The position numbers and the translations under genes were made by a program. The notes under the pieces are model-generated. The model was not told the origin of the DNA and made no database searches. It was given only the letters and a program-made list of their open reading frames with translations. A stretch of 64,000 nt of DNA from Halapricum desulfuricans (GTDB taxonomy: Archaea > Halobacteriota > Halobacteria > Halobacteriales > Haloarculaceae). This document shows, in pieces, positions 41,652-50,411 of the stretch. The DNA lies in contig NZ_CP064791.1 in NCBI RefSeq assembly GCF_017094465.1, positions 2,108,001 through 2,172,000 on the forward strand. Reading direction: 5' to 3'. Within the stretch, counting starts at the first letter, position 1. Each line of letters begins with the position of its first letter.

Positions 41652-42260
41652 TTACCGCAACTGTCCGGCGAGGCCGGATTCCGCCCCACCATCGTCGTCC
41701 TTGTAGTAGTGCAAATAGCCGTACAGTCCGACCTGGACGGCGATACCGACGACGAAGACGCCGTACAACCACGGGGAGACAAACGCATCGACGACCTCGG
41801 TGACGCTCGTGACGTCGTCGATCGGGGGCGCGAGTGCGATCGAGACCAGCGCCGCCCCCCAGGCCGCCGAGACGACGAGGACGATCACTTTCCGGAGGAA
41901 CCACCCCGCGATCGCACCGATCAGGACGCCGGCGGCAACCACCGGATCGACCAGCGTCATGGGTTCGGTGATCGATCCCCCGACAGCGTACAGTCCGACC
42001 GCCAGTCCGCTTGCCCCGCCGGCCGCGAGGATCGCCGTCCGATACCCGGCCGTCACGAGCCAGACTCCGACGACCGATCCGACGAGAGCGGCCCCAGCGA
42101 GCACGACTGGCTCAGCTGAGACGCCGGTCCCGGCGAGCAAGCCGCCCGCCGCCCCGGCAAGTCCGCCGAAGCCGTACAGCGCCTTTCGGTAGATGAACAC
42201 GCCAGTCGTCGCCAGCACGAGTCCGACCACCGCGAGCAGTAGATCGAGTGGGAGTGCCAT
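41652..42260 (-). CDS. Polytopic membrane protein of unknown function
   Basis: The 202-residue protein is almost wholly hydrophobic, with six to seven predicted helices (for example LLLAVVGLVLATTGVFIY, AAGVLIGAIAGWFLRKVIVLVV and LYGVFVVGIAVQVGLYGY) and a short polar tail. The pattern resembles DUF4203/TMEM198-type proteins, but I cannot assign it firmly. It is divergent from the LysW gene across 90 bases. Confidence 0.7.
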   Translation of the reverse strand: MALPLDLLLAVVGLVLATTGVFIYRKALYGFGGLAGAAGGLLAGTGVSAEPVVLAGAALVGSVVGVWLVTAGYRTAILAAGGASGLAVGLYAVGGSITEPMTLVDPVVAAGVLIGAIAGWFLRKVIVLVVSAAWGAALVSIALAPPIDDVTSVTEVVDAFVSPWLYGVFVVGIAVQVGLYGYLHYYKDDDGGAESGLAGQLR

Positions 42261-42350
42261 ATCACGATAGCGATAGGCCGGCTACAAAAGCCTGTCCGCC
42301 GAGCGGATTTCGACCGTTTGATAGGGGACCGCGTCCACGTTTCGCATGCT

Positions 42351-42515
42351 ATGGCAACCTGTCCTGAATGCGGTGGCGACGTGACACTGCACGACGACGT
42401 CGAGATCGGTGAAATCGTCGACTGCTCGACCTGTGGTGCGGAGCTGGAGGTCGTCGCGGTCGACCCCGTCGAACTGGAGACCGCCCCGGAACTGGAAGAA
42501 GACTGGGGCGAGTAA
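42351..42515 (+). CDS. lysW: Amino-group carrier protein LysW
   Basis: The 54-residue protein has a zinc-binding half (CPECGGDV and CSTCGAELEVV) and the acidic end EDWGE. In LysW the C-terminal glutamate carries alpha-aminoadipate or glutamate during lysine or arginine synthesis. Haloarchaea use this carrier mainly for arginine. The ATG at 42351 directly precedes the zinc ribbon. No lysX/argX or other pathway gene lies beside it, so it is either a detached or an additional copy. Confidence 0.85.
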   Translation: MATCPECGGDVTLHDDVEIGEIVDCSTCGAELEVVAVDPVELETAPELEEDWGE

Positions 42516-42552
42516 CGCGACCCCGTTTTCGAGTAGCGCCGCGCGTGTCCCG

Positions 42553-43254
42553 CTAGTGGCTGGTGTCCGCCGGTAGCCCCGCGTCGCCGGTGCCCAGACG
42601 CGCACAGTAGCGAACGTCGGCTTCCGGATCGAGCAGATGCGTCCGGCGACAGAAGGCCTCGACAGGTTCGCCGGTCACGGCGACGAACTCGTCGCCCTCG
42701 AGTAACTCCCGCTTCTGTTCGAGGCTGCCCAGCCGCTCCTCAGCCCAAAAGTACGTCGTCCGCACGCGGATACAGTCATTGCCGTCACTGACGAAAAACG
42801 CTCGTTCGACCCGCGCATCGCCCGCGGCATGGGACCCCTCATACCGGAGCGCCGCGCCGTCCTCGACGGTCACTGTCCGGGCGGGTTGAAACGTGGATTG
42901 AACGTCCACGTCCGGCGAGTCGTGCGCCGTCCGTTCCCCTTCGAGACAGAACCGGATGTCGGTGGCGGGATCCTCGAAGTGGTGTGTGCGACAGAACCGT
43001 GCCAGCGGTTCGCCCGTGTGTCGGAGGTGACCGTCCGCGAGCAGCCAGCTCTCCGTGACAGTCGTTACCTCCGCTCCCGCGTCGATGTATGCGGTTTCGA
43101 CGTTGAGAACCGATCCCTGCGTATAGTACGTGCGCTCGACTGTCGCGTGCTCGTAGTGATGCGTCCCTCTGAACAGTGGCTGTCCGGCTGTCGCCGTTTC
43201 GAGGGCTTCGAACTCCGAGTTGATGTCGTCCGCCGATGGTTCGGGGGAGCCCAT
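42553..43254 (-). CDS. Protein with two copies of an FCR-TH-DP-D-R-C motif, function unknown
   Basis: The 233-residue protein carries an internal duplication. TGEPLARFCRTHHFEDPATD followed by IRFC, and TGEPVEAFCRRTHLLDPEAD followed by VRYC, are about 115 residues apart. Each copy is preceded by similar beta-rich sequence (YTQGSVLNVETAYIDAG, VRTTYFWAEE). The repeated Cys, His and Cys could bind a metal or form disulfides. I do not recognise the family. The start at 43254 (MGSPEPSADD) is preferred, and a longer start at 43275 is possible. Confidence 0.65.
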   Translation of the reverse strand: MGSPEPSADDINSEFEALETATAGQPLFRGTHHYEHATVERTYYTQGSVLNVETAYIDAGAEVTTVTESWLLADGHLRHTGEPLARFCRTHHFEDPATDIRFCLEGERTAHDSPDVDVQSTFQPARTVTVEDGAALRYEGSHAAGDARVERAFFVSDGNDCIRVRTTYFWAEERLGSLEQKRELLEGDEFVAVTGEPVEAFCRRTHLLDPEADVRYCARLGTGDAGLPADTSH

Positions 43255-43285
43255 CACTATGATATGGGCTGGCAAGCACCAAAAG

Positions 43286-43738
43286 TCACTCGCCAGCCAG
43301 CGTCTTTCGCATCTCGACGTGTGGGATTCCGGCCTCTTCGAACCGCTCTCCGACGCGCTCGTATCCGAACCGGGCGTAGAACGGGGCGGCCCGGACCTGG
43401 GAGTGCAGTCGCATGGTTTCGAGACCGCGGTCGCGGGCCACCGCTTCGAGTCGCTCCATGAGTGCAGTGCCGACGTCGCGCTCGCGATACGCCGACCGTA
43501 CCGCGACGCGTTCGACTTTGCCAGTCGTCTCGCCCGGCCGTCGAAGCCGGGCCGCCCCGATGGGTTCGTCGTCGTCGTAGGCGACGAGATGGATCGCGTC
43601 CGATTCGTGTTCGTCGACTTCGAGGTCGGCAGGAACGCCCTGTTCCTCGACGAAGACGGTCGTCCGAACCGAAAGGGCGTCTTGATAGACGGAATCGTCC
43701 TCGTCCGGTGCGTCGACGGTCCGTATCTCGGGGTTCAT
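43286..43738 (-). CDS. GNAT-family N-acetyltransferase (ElaA-like)
   Basis: The 150-residue protein has the GNAT fold. VRTTVFVEEQGVPADLEVDEHE is typical of the ElaA-type subgroup, the acetyl-CoA loop region is VAVRSAYRERDVGTALMERLE, and the C-terminal strand is PFYARFGYERVGERFEEAGIPHVEM. The substrate is unknown. The ATG at 43738 is used. The upstream extension overlaps the divergent aminopeptidase promoter. Confidence 0.88.
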   Translation of the reverse strand: MNPEIRTVDAPDEDDSVYQDALSVRTTVFVEEQGVPADLEVDEHESDAIHLVAYDDDEPIGAARLRRPGETTGKVERVAVRSAYRERDVGTALMERLEAVARDRGLETMRLHSQVRAAPFYARFGYERVGERFEEAGIPHVEMRKTLAGE

Positions 43739-43821
43739 ATGCGTCGATACGTCCCGACCGGCCCAAGAGCCTGACCATCGGTCCGGAAGGAACTTACAGA
43801 TGTCACTCCGAATACCCAGGT

Positions 43822-44904
43822 ATGGATCCACGCGTTCGCGAACACGCCGAGATCATCGTCAATCACTCGATCGACTGCAGCGAGGGCGATCACGTCGTCA
43901 TCGACGCCCACCCGGTCGCGGAGGACCTCGTCACGGCCATCGTCGAGTCCGTCGCCGAGGTGGGCGGTCACCCGCTCGTGATCCAGGAGCGACTGGGCAA
44001 GCGCTTCCGACGGGCGTATCTCAAGCACTACGACGGCGAGTTCGAGGAGCCAGAGCATACCCACGCGCTCTACGAGGCGATGGACGCCTACATCGCGATC
44101 AAGGGCGGTGACAACGAGACCGAGCTCGGCGACGTCGACACCGAAACCCAATCCGCCTACGAGAAAGCGTACGAGCCGGTCAGAGAAACCCGTCTGAACA
44201 AGACCTGGAACCTGACACTCCATCCGGCGGCGGCCAACGCCCAGCAGGCCGAGATGGCGACCGAAGAGTACGAGACCTTCGTCTACGACGCCATCAACAA
44301 GGACTGGGACGCGGTCCGCGAGCAGCAACAGGAGATGGCCGACCGGCTGACCGACGCCGAGAAGGTCCGTATCGTCTCGGGCGACACCACCGACATCACG
44401 ATGTCGGTCGCCGGCAACGAGACGCTCAACGACCACGGCGAGAACAACCTCCCCGGCGGGGAGGTCTTTACGGCCCCCGTCAAAGACAGCGTCTCCGGGG
44501 AGGCGTACTTCGACATCCCGATCTACCACCAGGGCCGGGAGATCGCGGGCGCCCGTCTCGTCTTCGAGGACGGAGAAGTCGTCGAGCACAGCGCCGAAAA
44601 GAACGAGGCGCTGCTGACCGACGTACTGGAGACCGACGACGGGGCCAGCTACCTCGGTGAACTCGGAATCGGCATGAACCGCGACATCGATCGGTTCACT
44701 CGCAACATCCTCTTCGACGAGAAGATGGGCGACACCGTCCACATGGCCGTCGGCCGGGCCTACCCCGAAACGGTGGGCGAGGACAACGAACAGAACGAAT
44801 CCGCCGTCCACGTCGACATGATCCTCGACATGAGCGAGGATTCGTACATCGAGCTGGACGGCGAAGTCGTCCAGCGCGATGGGAAATTTTGGTTCGAGGA
44901 GTAG
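43822..44904 (+). CDS. M29-family metallo-aminopeptidase
   Basis: The 360-residue protein is of the AmpS/aminopeptidase II family. It contains DPRVREHAEIIVNHSIDCSEGDHVVIDA at the start, the metal-ligand segments GEVFTAPVKDSVSGEAYFDIP and LGELGIGMNRDIDRFTRNILFDEK, and the C-terminal VHVDMILDM. These enzymes remove N-terminal amino acids in the cytoplasm with two metal ions, often cobalt or zinc. The ATG at 43822 is the correct start because the upstream frame is arginine-rich and non-coding. Its stop codon ends in the first base of a GA-loop hairpin. Confidence 0.93.
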   Translation: MDPRVREHAEIIVNHSIDCSEGDHVVIDAHPVAEDLVTAIVESVAEVGGHPLVIQERLGKRFRRAYLKHYDGEFEEPEHTHALYEAMDAYIAIKGGDNETELGDVDTETQSAYEKAYEPVRETRLNKTWNLTLHPAAANAQQAEMATEEYETFVYDAINKDWDAVREQQQEMADRLTDAEKVRIVSGDTTDITMSVAGNETLNDHGENNLPGGEVFTAPVKDSVSGEAYFDIPIYHQGREIAGARLVFEDGEVVEHSAEKNEALLTDVLETDDGASYLGELGIGMNRDIDRFTRNILFDEKMGDTVHMAVGRAYPETVGEDNEQNESAVHVDMILDMSEDSYIELDGEVVQRDGKFWFEE

Positions 44905-44930
44905 GAGTCGCGACCAACGGGAGCGACTCC
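44904..44930. terminator. GA-loop hairpin at the aminopeptidase stop codon
   Basis: Stem GGAGTCGC/GCGACTCC (8 bp) closes the loop GACCAACGGGA. The loop folds as GA/GA mismatches, two C-G pairs and the triloop AAC. The first G is the last base of the TAG stop. No T-run follows. The rest of the gap to 45093 holds another GGAGCGACTCC with GAGTAG just before it (45018-45032), a short echo of the gene end and hairpin arm, and nothing coding. Confidence 0.45.
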
Positions 44931-45093
44931 AGACCGACGCGGGGAGGGACGACCCGCGGAGGCGTAGGGAGACTCGACTGAAAGGAGCGGCTCGGGTTGT
45001 ACGAACGGCGAAGCCGTGAGTAGGGAGCGACTCCGAACGTGTGTCGTGTGACCGACCAACACGCATTACCTGTTGCAGTCCGTACGGCGGCGC

Positions 45094-45347
45094 ATGGAAG
45101 CGGTCCTGGCCCTGGTGATCACGGTCGTGATCGCCGTCCTGCCGGCGCTGTTGTTCCTGGGGCTGTGGCACGGGCTGAACTACATGCGGGACGACGATCT
45201 CGTCCGGCGGGCCCGCGACCGGGCAGAGGTAGCAGTCCCACGTATCCGGCCGCGTCGCCGACCGGGTCGGGGCCGCGGTGTCCGAACTGCGGGGCGGTCA
45301 ACCGCGGCGGGATGGACTACTGCAAGCAGTGTCTCGGCGAACTGTAG
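45094..45347 (+). pseudogene. Frameshifted zinc-ribbon membrane protein gene (DUF7577-like)
   Basis: The first half in one frame reads MEAVLALVITVVIAVLPALL then FLGLWHGLNYMRDDDLVRRA, a membrane helix and short polar part. The second half in another frame reads GSSPTYPAASPTGSGPRCPN then CGAVNRGGMDYCKQCLGEL, a CxxC-CxxC zinc ribbon and natural stop. Together they match the layout of small haloarchaeal membrane zinc-ribbon proteins (DUF7577-like, from memory). The frames part in the GC-rich stretch about 45205-45230. The length of 254 bases fits a one-base deletion. A sequencing error is the alternative. Confidence 0.7.
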
Positions 45348-45400
45348 CGAGAGGGGAGACGGTGCGGTCAAGCATACGCCGACCGCAGGGAAGCGTTTCC

Positions 45401-45425
45401 CTCGACCGAGCGAAGCGAGGTCGAG
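45401..45425. terminator. GA-loop hairpin and T-run before hairpin element E
   Basis: Stem CTCGACC/GGTCGAG (7 bp) closes the loop GAGCGAAGCGA and is followed by CCTTTTT. The loop contains GCGAAGC, a known unusually stable mini-hairpin, flanked by GA on both sides. It has the same order as at the radical SAM gene: GA-loop hairpin, T-run, then the larger element. It lies between two convergent genes. Confidence 0.5.
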
Positions 45426-45426
45426 C

Positions 45427-45488
45427 CTTTTTCCCCAAGTTTTTGCGCGAGGGGGTCGCTTTGCGACCCCCTCGACGGAAAAAGTGGG
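45427..45488. repeat. Hairpin element copy E, 3' of aEF-2
   Basis: The outer arms are CTTTTTCCCCAAGTTTTTGC and the matching GGAAAAAGTGGG end. The inner stem GAGGGGGTCGC/GCGACCCCCTC (45449-45459 with 45463-45473) is a perfect 11 bp around TTT. It touches the aEF-2 stop on the minus strand. It has the most stable inner stem of the five copies and lacks the GA-loop. Confidence 0.65.
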
Positions 45489-47678
45489 TTAGAAGTAGTC
45501 GATCATCTCGGGCAGTTCCGTCTTCATGCCCTTGCGCTCGCGGATTTCGGCGATCTTCTCGGGCTGGAGGTTGTCGGCCATGACCCGGAAGCCGGCGTTC
45601 TCGGTGTTCCAGGAGGCACGACCCTCGGTCGCGCTCCGGATGTCACTGGAGAAGCCGATCATCTCGTCGACGGGCGCGATACCCTCGACGACCATGAGGT
45701 CGCCTTCCTGGTACATGTCGTCGACGCGGCCACGGCGGCCCTGAATCTCGCCGCTCGCTGCGCCCATGTGCTCGTTGGGGACGTCGATGCGGACGTCCTG
45801 GATCGGTTCGAGCAGCCGGATCTCGGCGTCCATCAGGGCGTTGTGGACGGCCTGTCGGACGGCCGGGATGACCTGCGCGGGACCGCGGTGGATGGCGTCC
45901 TCGTGCAGACGGGCGTCGTGTAGGCGGATGAGCGACCCCTGGACCGGCTCGTTGGCCAGCGGGCCGTCGTTGAGCGCCTCCTGCAGCCCCTCGATGACCA
46001 GTTCCATCGTCTCGTTGAGGTGCTGGATCCCCTTCGTGTCGTCGACGAAAATGTTGGATCCATGGATGGTCTCGACCTCCTGGGACGTGTCCTTGTCGAG
46101 GCCGGCCTCCTGCAGCGCCTCGCGGCGTTCGAGTTCGGGCATGTCCATCGATGCCTCGCCGCGTTTGATCGCTTCGACGATGTCCGCATCGAGCGGCTCG
46201 ACTGTGATGTAAAAGCGGTTGTGGCGGTTCGGCGAGATGCCTTCGACCTCGCGGGAGGACTCCTGGGGCGCCTCGCGGTAGACGACGATCGGTTCGCCGG
46301 TGTTCACGGGGATGCCCTGGTTGCGCTCGATGCGCTGGGTGACGACTTCGAGGTGAAGCTCACCCTGCCCGGAGATGAGGTGTTCGCCGGTGTCCTCGTT
46401 GATCTCGATGTTGATCGTCGGGTCCTCCTTGGCGACCTGCTGGAGCGTCTCGATGAGTTTCGGCAGGTCGTCCATGCTCTGGGCCTCCACGGACTTGGTG
46501 ATGACCGGCTCCGAGATGTGTTCGATCGACTCGAAGGGGGTCATCTCGGTGCTGGAGACCGTCGATCCCGCGATGGCGTCTTTCAGACCGGTGACGGCGG
46601 CGATGTTCCCGGCCGGTACTTTCTCGACTTCCTCGCGCTCGCCGCCCATGTAGATCCCGACGGACTGGACGCGGTTTTTACCCGCAGTGCCGGAGACGTA
46701 CAGCTCCTGTCCTTTCTCGATGGTGCCCGAGAACACACGACCAGCGGCGATCTCGCCGGCGTGGGGGTCGATCCCGATGTCAGTGACCATCAGGACGACT
46801 TCGCCGTCTTCGTCGACCAGTTGCATCTGCTCGGCGACGTCGGTGTCCTCGTCGCCGCGCCAGATGCGCGGAATTCGGCGGGGCTGAGCGTCGACCGGGT
46901 TCGGGAAGTGCTCGACGACCATGTCCAGCACGACGTCCGAAAGGGGCGTCCGCTCGTGGAGCTCCTGGCGCTTGTCGGCCCGCTCCAGTTCCATGATCTC
47001 GCCGAAGTCCATGCCGGTCCGCTGCATCGAGGGCATCGAGACACCCCACTTGTAGAGCGCGGACCCGAAGCCGACGGTCCCCTCCTCGACGCTCACCGTC
47101 CAGTCCTCGTCGATGTCGTCCATCTCCTCGGTCATCCCGCGGATGAGTTCGTTGACGTCCCGGATCACGGCCAGGAGACGCTCCTGCATCTCCTCGGGAC
47201 CTTCCTGCAGTTCGGAGATGAGACGGTCGACCTTGTTGATGAACAGGGTCGGCTTGACGCCCTCGCGGAGTGCCTGCCGGAGGACGGTCTCGGTCTGGGG
47301 CATCGCGCCCTCGACGGCGTCCACCACGACGAGCGCGCCGTCGACGGCACGCATCGCGCGGGTGACGTCCCCGCCGAAGTCGACGTGGCCGGGCGTGTCG
47401 ATGAGGTTGATGAGGTGGTTGGTACCCTCGTATTCGTGGGTCATCGAGACGTTGGCCGCGTCGATGGTGATCCCGCGTTCCTGTTCGTCCTCTTCGGTGT
47501 CCATCATCAGCTTCGTCGCCTCGCCCTCGTCGGCGATCATGCCGGCACCGGCGAGGAGATTGTCTGTCAGCGTTGTCTTACCGTGGTCGACGTGAGCAGC
47601 GATGGCGATGTTCCGGATGTTCTCCGGTTTGTCCATCAGCGTCTCACATTCCTGGACAATTTTCTTACGTCGGCCCAT
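45489..47678 (-). CDS. fusA: Translation elongation factor 2 (aEF-2)
   Basis: The 729-residue aEF-2 has the GTPase motifs [14 protein letters not shown], the switch II region [12 protein letters not shown] and NKVDRL. Near the C terminus it has the diphthamide segment [16 protein letters not shown], whose histidine is modified in archaea. It moves tRNA and mRNA through the ribosome after peptide transfer. The start at 47678 ([15 protein letters not shown]) is the family start, and the longer frame upstream is non-coding. In many archaea it follows S12 and S7 directly. Here one plus-strand gene lies between. Confidence 0.98.
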   Translation of the reverse strand: MGRRKKIVQECETLMDKPENIRNIAIAAHVDHGKTTLTDNLLAGAGMIADEGEATKLMMDTEEDEQERGITIDAANVSMTHEYEGTNHLINLIDTPGHVDFGGDVTRAMRAVDGALVVVDAVEGAMPQTETVLRQALREGVKPTLFINKVDRLISELQEGPEEMQERLLAVIRDVNELIRGMTEEMDDIDEDWTVSVEEGTVGFGSALYKWGVSMPSMQRTGMDFGEIMELERADKRQELHERTPLSDVVLDMVVEHFPNPVDAQPRRIPRIWRGDEDTDVAEQMQLVDEDGEVVLMVTDIGIDPHAGEIAAGRVFSGTIEKGQELYVSGTAGKNRVQSVGIYMGGEREEVEKVPAGNIAAVTGLKDAIAGSTVSSTEMTPFESIEHISEPVITKSVEAQSMDDLPKLIETLQQVAKEDPTINIEINEDTGEHLISGQGELHLEVVTQRIERNQGIPVNTGEPIVVYREAPQESSREVEGISPNRHNRFYITVEPLDADIVEAIKRGEASMDMPELERREALQEAGLDKDTSQEVETIHGSNIFVDDTKGIQHLNETMELVIEGLQEALNDGPLANEPVQGSLIRLHDARLHEDAIHRGPAQVIPAVRQAVHNALMDAEIRLLEPIQDVRIDVPNEHMGAASGEIQGRRGRVDDMYQEGDLMVVEGIAPVDEMIGFSSDIRSATEGRASWNTENAGFRVMADNLQPEKIAEIRERKGMKTELPEMIDYF

Positions 47679-48028
47679 TATGCGCGACTCTACCGGCAGG
47701 AGGGTCAAAAGGGTAGTGTTTCGTGGCGAGCGGGGCGTTAGCCCCCAAGCCACGAAGCTCGAAAGAGAGCGACTGTAAAGGAGCGATCTTTCGGTGTTTC
47801 CGTGTGAGTGCGCTATTGGCACGCGAACACGGAAGCTCGTTGGAGGCAGCCGATCAGGAAGGATCCAACGGTGTTTCGACGGGTGGAGTGGGAGTGTCGA
47901 GGCAGGGGAGACGTGACTTTCAAGAACGTCTCCACTGTTTCGCCGCGAGGTGTCAACAACCAGTATCGAAGCCGAATCCACGAGCGGACACAACAGTAAT
48001 ACGTCTGCATACCTTGGCAACGCTACCC
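47679..48028. promoter_or_regulatory. Divergent upstream region of aEF-2 and the HEFAH protein, with two hairpins
   Basis: Two hairpins stand out in this 350-base gap. The first (47720-47756) has perfect arms TTCGTGGC/GCCACGAA enclosing a smaller GGGGC-GTTA-GCCCC. The second (47798-47834) has perfect arms TTCCGTGT/ACACGGAA, both followed inward by GA as in the GA-loop hairpins. The aEF-2 core promoter is probably near 47700-47715 (CTTTTGACC on the minus strand). GTAATACG near 47997 may serve the plus-strand gene. No coding sequence is seen. Confidence 0.45.
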
Positions 48029-48781
48029 ATGGACGTACAGGTTCGGGGCGGCGGCCCGGAACGACCGTTTCTCGGTGCAGCGAGTCTCTTCGGGACGGAA
48101 TACGACCTCCAACGGCCGGTGCAGGTCGAGGTACGGGACGATCCAGACGAACGCACGCGCGTTGGCCACACCGACGACCGCCACCGACTGATCATCTCCC
48201 GGCAGGCCGCGACGAGCGCGATGGCCCGCGAGCTCGCGCTTCACGAGTTCGCTCATATGTACCGCCACGAGCGGAGCCATCCCTCCCACGTCCAATCGAC
48301 GGACGAAGTGCTCTTTCTGGCGCTGGCCGGTCGCAGCGTCGAACGCCGGAAGGTCACCCACTGCTATCAGATCGCCAATCACGTCAAGGATATCTACGCC
48401 GACGACCTGTGGCTGGACCTGGCTCCGGGGGAGAAACTCGTTCGGTTCTTCGAGTCGACGCTGGCGATTGCGGTCTCGGATCGGCCGGCCGAACGGCAGC
48501 CGACCTGGACGCGCCGGACACCCGCGTCCGACCCCGACATCACGGCTGTCAACGCTGCCTTCGCGCTGGCGCAGGCGGAACGACACGACCTGATCGACCG
48601 TGACCACCGATTGTACGACCTCGCTCACGCGGCCGCCGAAGACGCCCCAGACGTGAGTCTCAATACGTTCAAGCACCGATTTCTGTCGCTCGAACCCGAC
48701 CCGGACGACAGCGGGTTCCGCAAAGCGCTGGTCGATCTCACCCGCGAGTACGTGCTGGAGGAAAGACGGGCCGCCGATTGA
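48029..48781 (+). CDS. Haloarchaeal protein with a HEFAH zinc-peptidase motif (DUF5781-like)
   Basis: The 250-residue protein contains [12 protein letters not shown], an HExxH motif of zinc metallopeptidases, in the context [20 protein letters not shown]. Candidate further ligands are His residues in [17 protein letters not shown]. From memory it matches the haloarchaeal DUF5781 family. Peptidase activity is not shown. The ATG at 48029 fits the family start ([15 protein letters not shown]). The gene lies between S7 and aEF-2 on the opposite strand. Confidence 0.8.
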   Translation: MDVQVRGGGPERPFLGAASLFGTEYDLQRPVQVEVRDDPDERTRVGHTDDRHRLIISRQAATSAMARELALHEFAHMYRHERSHPSHVQSTDEVLFLALAGRSVERRKVTHCYQIANHVKDIYADDLWLDLAPGEKLVRFFESTLAIAVSDRPAERQPTWTRRTPASDPDITAVNAAFALAQAERHDLIDRDHRLYDLAHAAAEDAPDVSLNTFKHRFLSLEPDPDDSGFRKALVDLTREYVLEERRAAD

Positions 48782-48828
48782 CGGCGCAACCGCTATACCC
48801 GGCGGAGAACTGAGAAGACAGAGAGTCG

Positions 48829-49416
48829 TTACCGCGCGGCGGCCGCGACGCGTTCTTTCTCCTCTTTCTGGGAGACGGCGTAGGTCTGCACGTCGTTGTT
48901 GGCGGCGCCGATGAGCTGCTGGGCGAGCGCCTCGGCGGCGTCGGTCGTCGTCTTGAACGAACTGTTGTAGACGCCCTCGGCGATGAACTTCAGGGCCTGA
49001 TCGACGCGGCGCTGGGGCGCGACGTCGACGGCCTTCGGGACGGAGATGCCACCGTACTTCAGGCGGACGGTCTCCTCGCGCGGGGCGCTGTTCTCGACGG
49101 CGCTGACGAGGATCTGGACCGGGTTGTCCTCGGTTCGCTCGTGGACGATCTCGAAGGCCTCACGAGTGATCCGGGTCGTCTGCTGTTTCTTGCCCGTGTT
49201 CTCGTCGGTCTGCATCAGACGGTTGATGAGCCGCTCGACGATGGAGATCTCGCTTTTCTTGAACTGCTTTTCGGCGTGACGCCCCATCGTGTGTGCGATC
49301 GGAGTGACCGTGATGTAGCGCTCGGTCGAGGGATCGCTGAACTCGATGTCGTCGACGCTGTAGACGCCGAACAGCTGTGCGCCCGTCTCGGTGTCGGGGG
49401 ATTCTGCTTCGGACAT
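48829..49416 (-). CDS. rps7: 30S ribosomal protein S7 (uS7)
   Basis: The 195-residue archaeal uS7 has an acidic N-terminal extension. The conserved core includes RHAEKQFKKSEISIVERLINRLMQT, NPVQILVSAVENSAPREETVRLKYGG and RRVDQALKFIAEGV. It organises the 3' major domain of 16S rRNA near the exit site. It is two bases after rps12 and in the same operon. Confidence 0.98.
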   Translation of the reverse strand: MSEAESPDTETGAQLFGVYSVDDIEFSDPSTERYITVTPIAHTMGRHAEKQFKKSEISIVERLINRLMQTDENTGKKQQTTRITREAFEIVHERTEDNPVQILVSAVENSAPREETVRLKYGGISVPKAVDVAPQRRVDQALKFIAEGVYNSSFKTTTDAAEALAQQLIGAANNDVQTYAVSQKEEKERVAAAAR

Positions 49417-49418
49417 AG

Positions 49419-49847
49419 TTATCGCACCGGCTTTTCCGCGTTACCACGGACGAGTTCGATCAGCGAGACGCCGTTGACTTTCTCAACCTTGTAGTTGACA
49501 CCCGAGAGGTCACCCATGGCACGACCCTTCGCGCCACCGATCCCGGCGATGGTGACTTCGTCGTGCTCGTCGATGAACGAGATCGCCCCGTCGCCCGGCG
49601 CGAACGCGGTGACCTGTTTCCCGTTTTTGATCAGCTGGACCCGGACGCATTTCCGGATCGCGGAGTTGGGCTGTTTGGCCTCGATGCCGACCTTCTCGAG
49701 TACGATACCTCGACCCTGGGGGGCGCCCTCGAGGGGGTCGGACTGCTCGCCCAGCCCACGCTCTCGGCGCGCGTAATCAGAGTCGGACCACCGGTGTTTC
49801 TGGCGGTCCTTCTTGAGTTTGCGTGCGGCGTATTTGCCGTTCGCCAT
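49419..49847 (-). CDS. rps12: 30S ribosomal protein S12 (uS12)
   Basis: The 142-residue archaeal uS12 has the decoding-site signature [20 protein letters not shown] and the [19 protein letters not shown] segment. The ATG at 49847 is the family start ([14 protein letters not shown]). A TATA-like CTTAAG at 49875-49880 lies about 30 bases upstream, so S12-S7 are transcribed from their own promoter. RNA polymerase and nusA genes, which usually precede it in archaea, are absent here. Confidence 0.98.
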   Translation of the reverse strand: MANGKYAARKLKKDRQKHRWSDSDYARRERGLGEQSDPLEGAPQGRGIVLEKVGIEAKQPNSAIRKCVRVQLIKNGKQVTAFAPGDGAISFIDEHDEVTIAGIGGAKGRAMGDLSGVNYKVEKVNGVSLIELVRGNAEKPVR

Positions 49848-50042
49848 AGTACAAGCTCGTACCCTGCCGAGGCACTTAAGCGTCTTCTTTTGGATTCCGA
49901 GCCGTGTGTCGGTGTCACAGGCCCCATCTCGCGGTTCGGCCGGCCAGCTGGAGGCGAGGACCCAACCGGGGAGAAGCGAGCCGATCGCCAGCCTGAAGGG
50001 CGAAACCCGGCGGTTTTGTGTGGCGAGTCCAATGAGACGACG

Positions 50043-50411
50043 ATGAACGCGATACGTCCGGACGAGTTGGACGAGCGCCTGTCCGCGGGGCAGGAACTGC
50101 ACGTCCTCGATATCCGACCGGCGTCGTCCTACGAGAACGGATCGATCGAGGGCAGCGACAACGTCCCGGTATACGACGAGCTGCGAAGCGGCGACGAGTC
50201 CGCCCTGCGGGATCGACTCGACGAGATACCGAGCGACCGGGAAGTGGTGGTCGTCTGCAAGATGGGGATCGTCGCGAAAAAGGCCACCAGACTACTCGAG
50301 GGGGAAGGATACGACGCAACCACGCTCCGCGGCGGGATGAGCGGGTGGGACGGATACCAGAAGGGGTCGCTGATCTACAGGATTCGGTCGCTGTTCTGGA
50401 AGCTCCGGTAG
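50043..50411 (+). CDS. Rhodanese-domain protein
   Basis: The 122-residue single rhodanese domain has [24 protein letters not shown] and the active-site loop [17 protein letters not shown], whose Cys would carry the persulfide. [14 protein letters not shown] and a basic, hydrophobic tail ([13 protein letters not shown]), possibly membrane-touching, follow. The sulfur acceptor is unknown. It is divergent from rps12 and convergent with the phosphodiesterase gene, with no gap to it. Confidence 0.88.
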   Translation: MNAIRPDELDERLSAGQELHVLDIRPASSYENGSIEGSDNVPVYDELRSGDESALRDRLDEIPSDREVVVVCKMGIVAKKATRLLEGEGYDATTLRGGMSGWDGYQKGSLIYRIRSLFWKLR

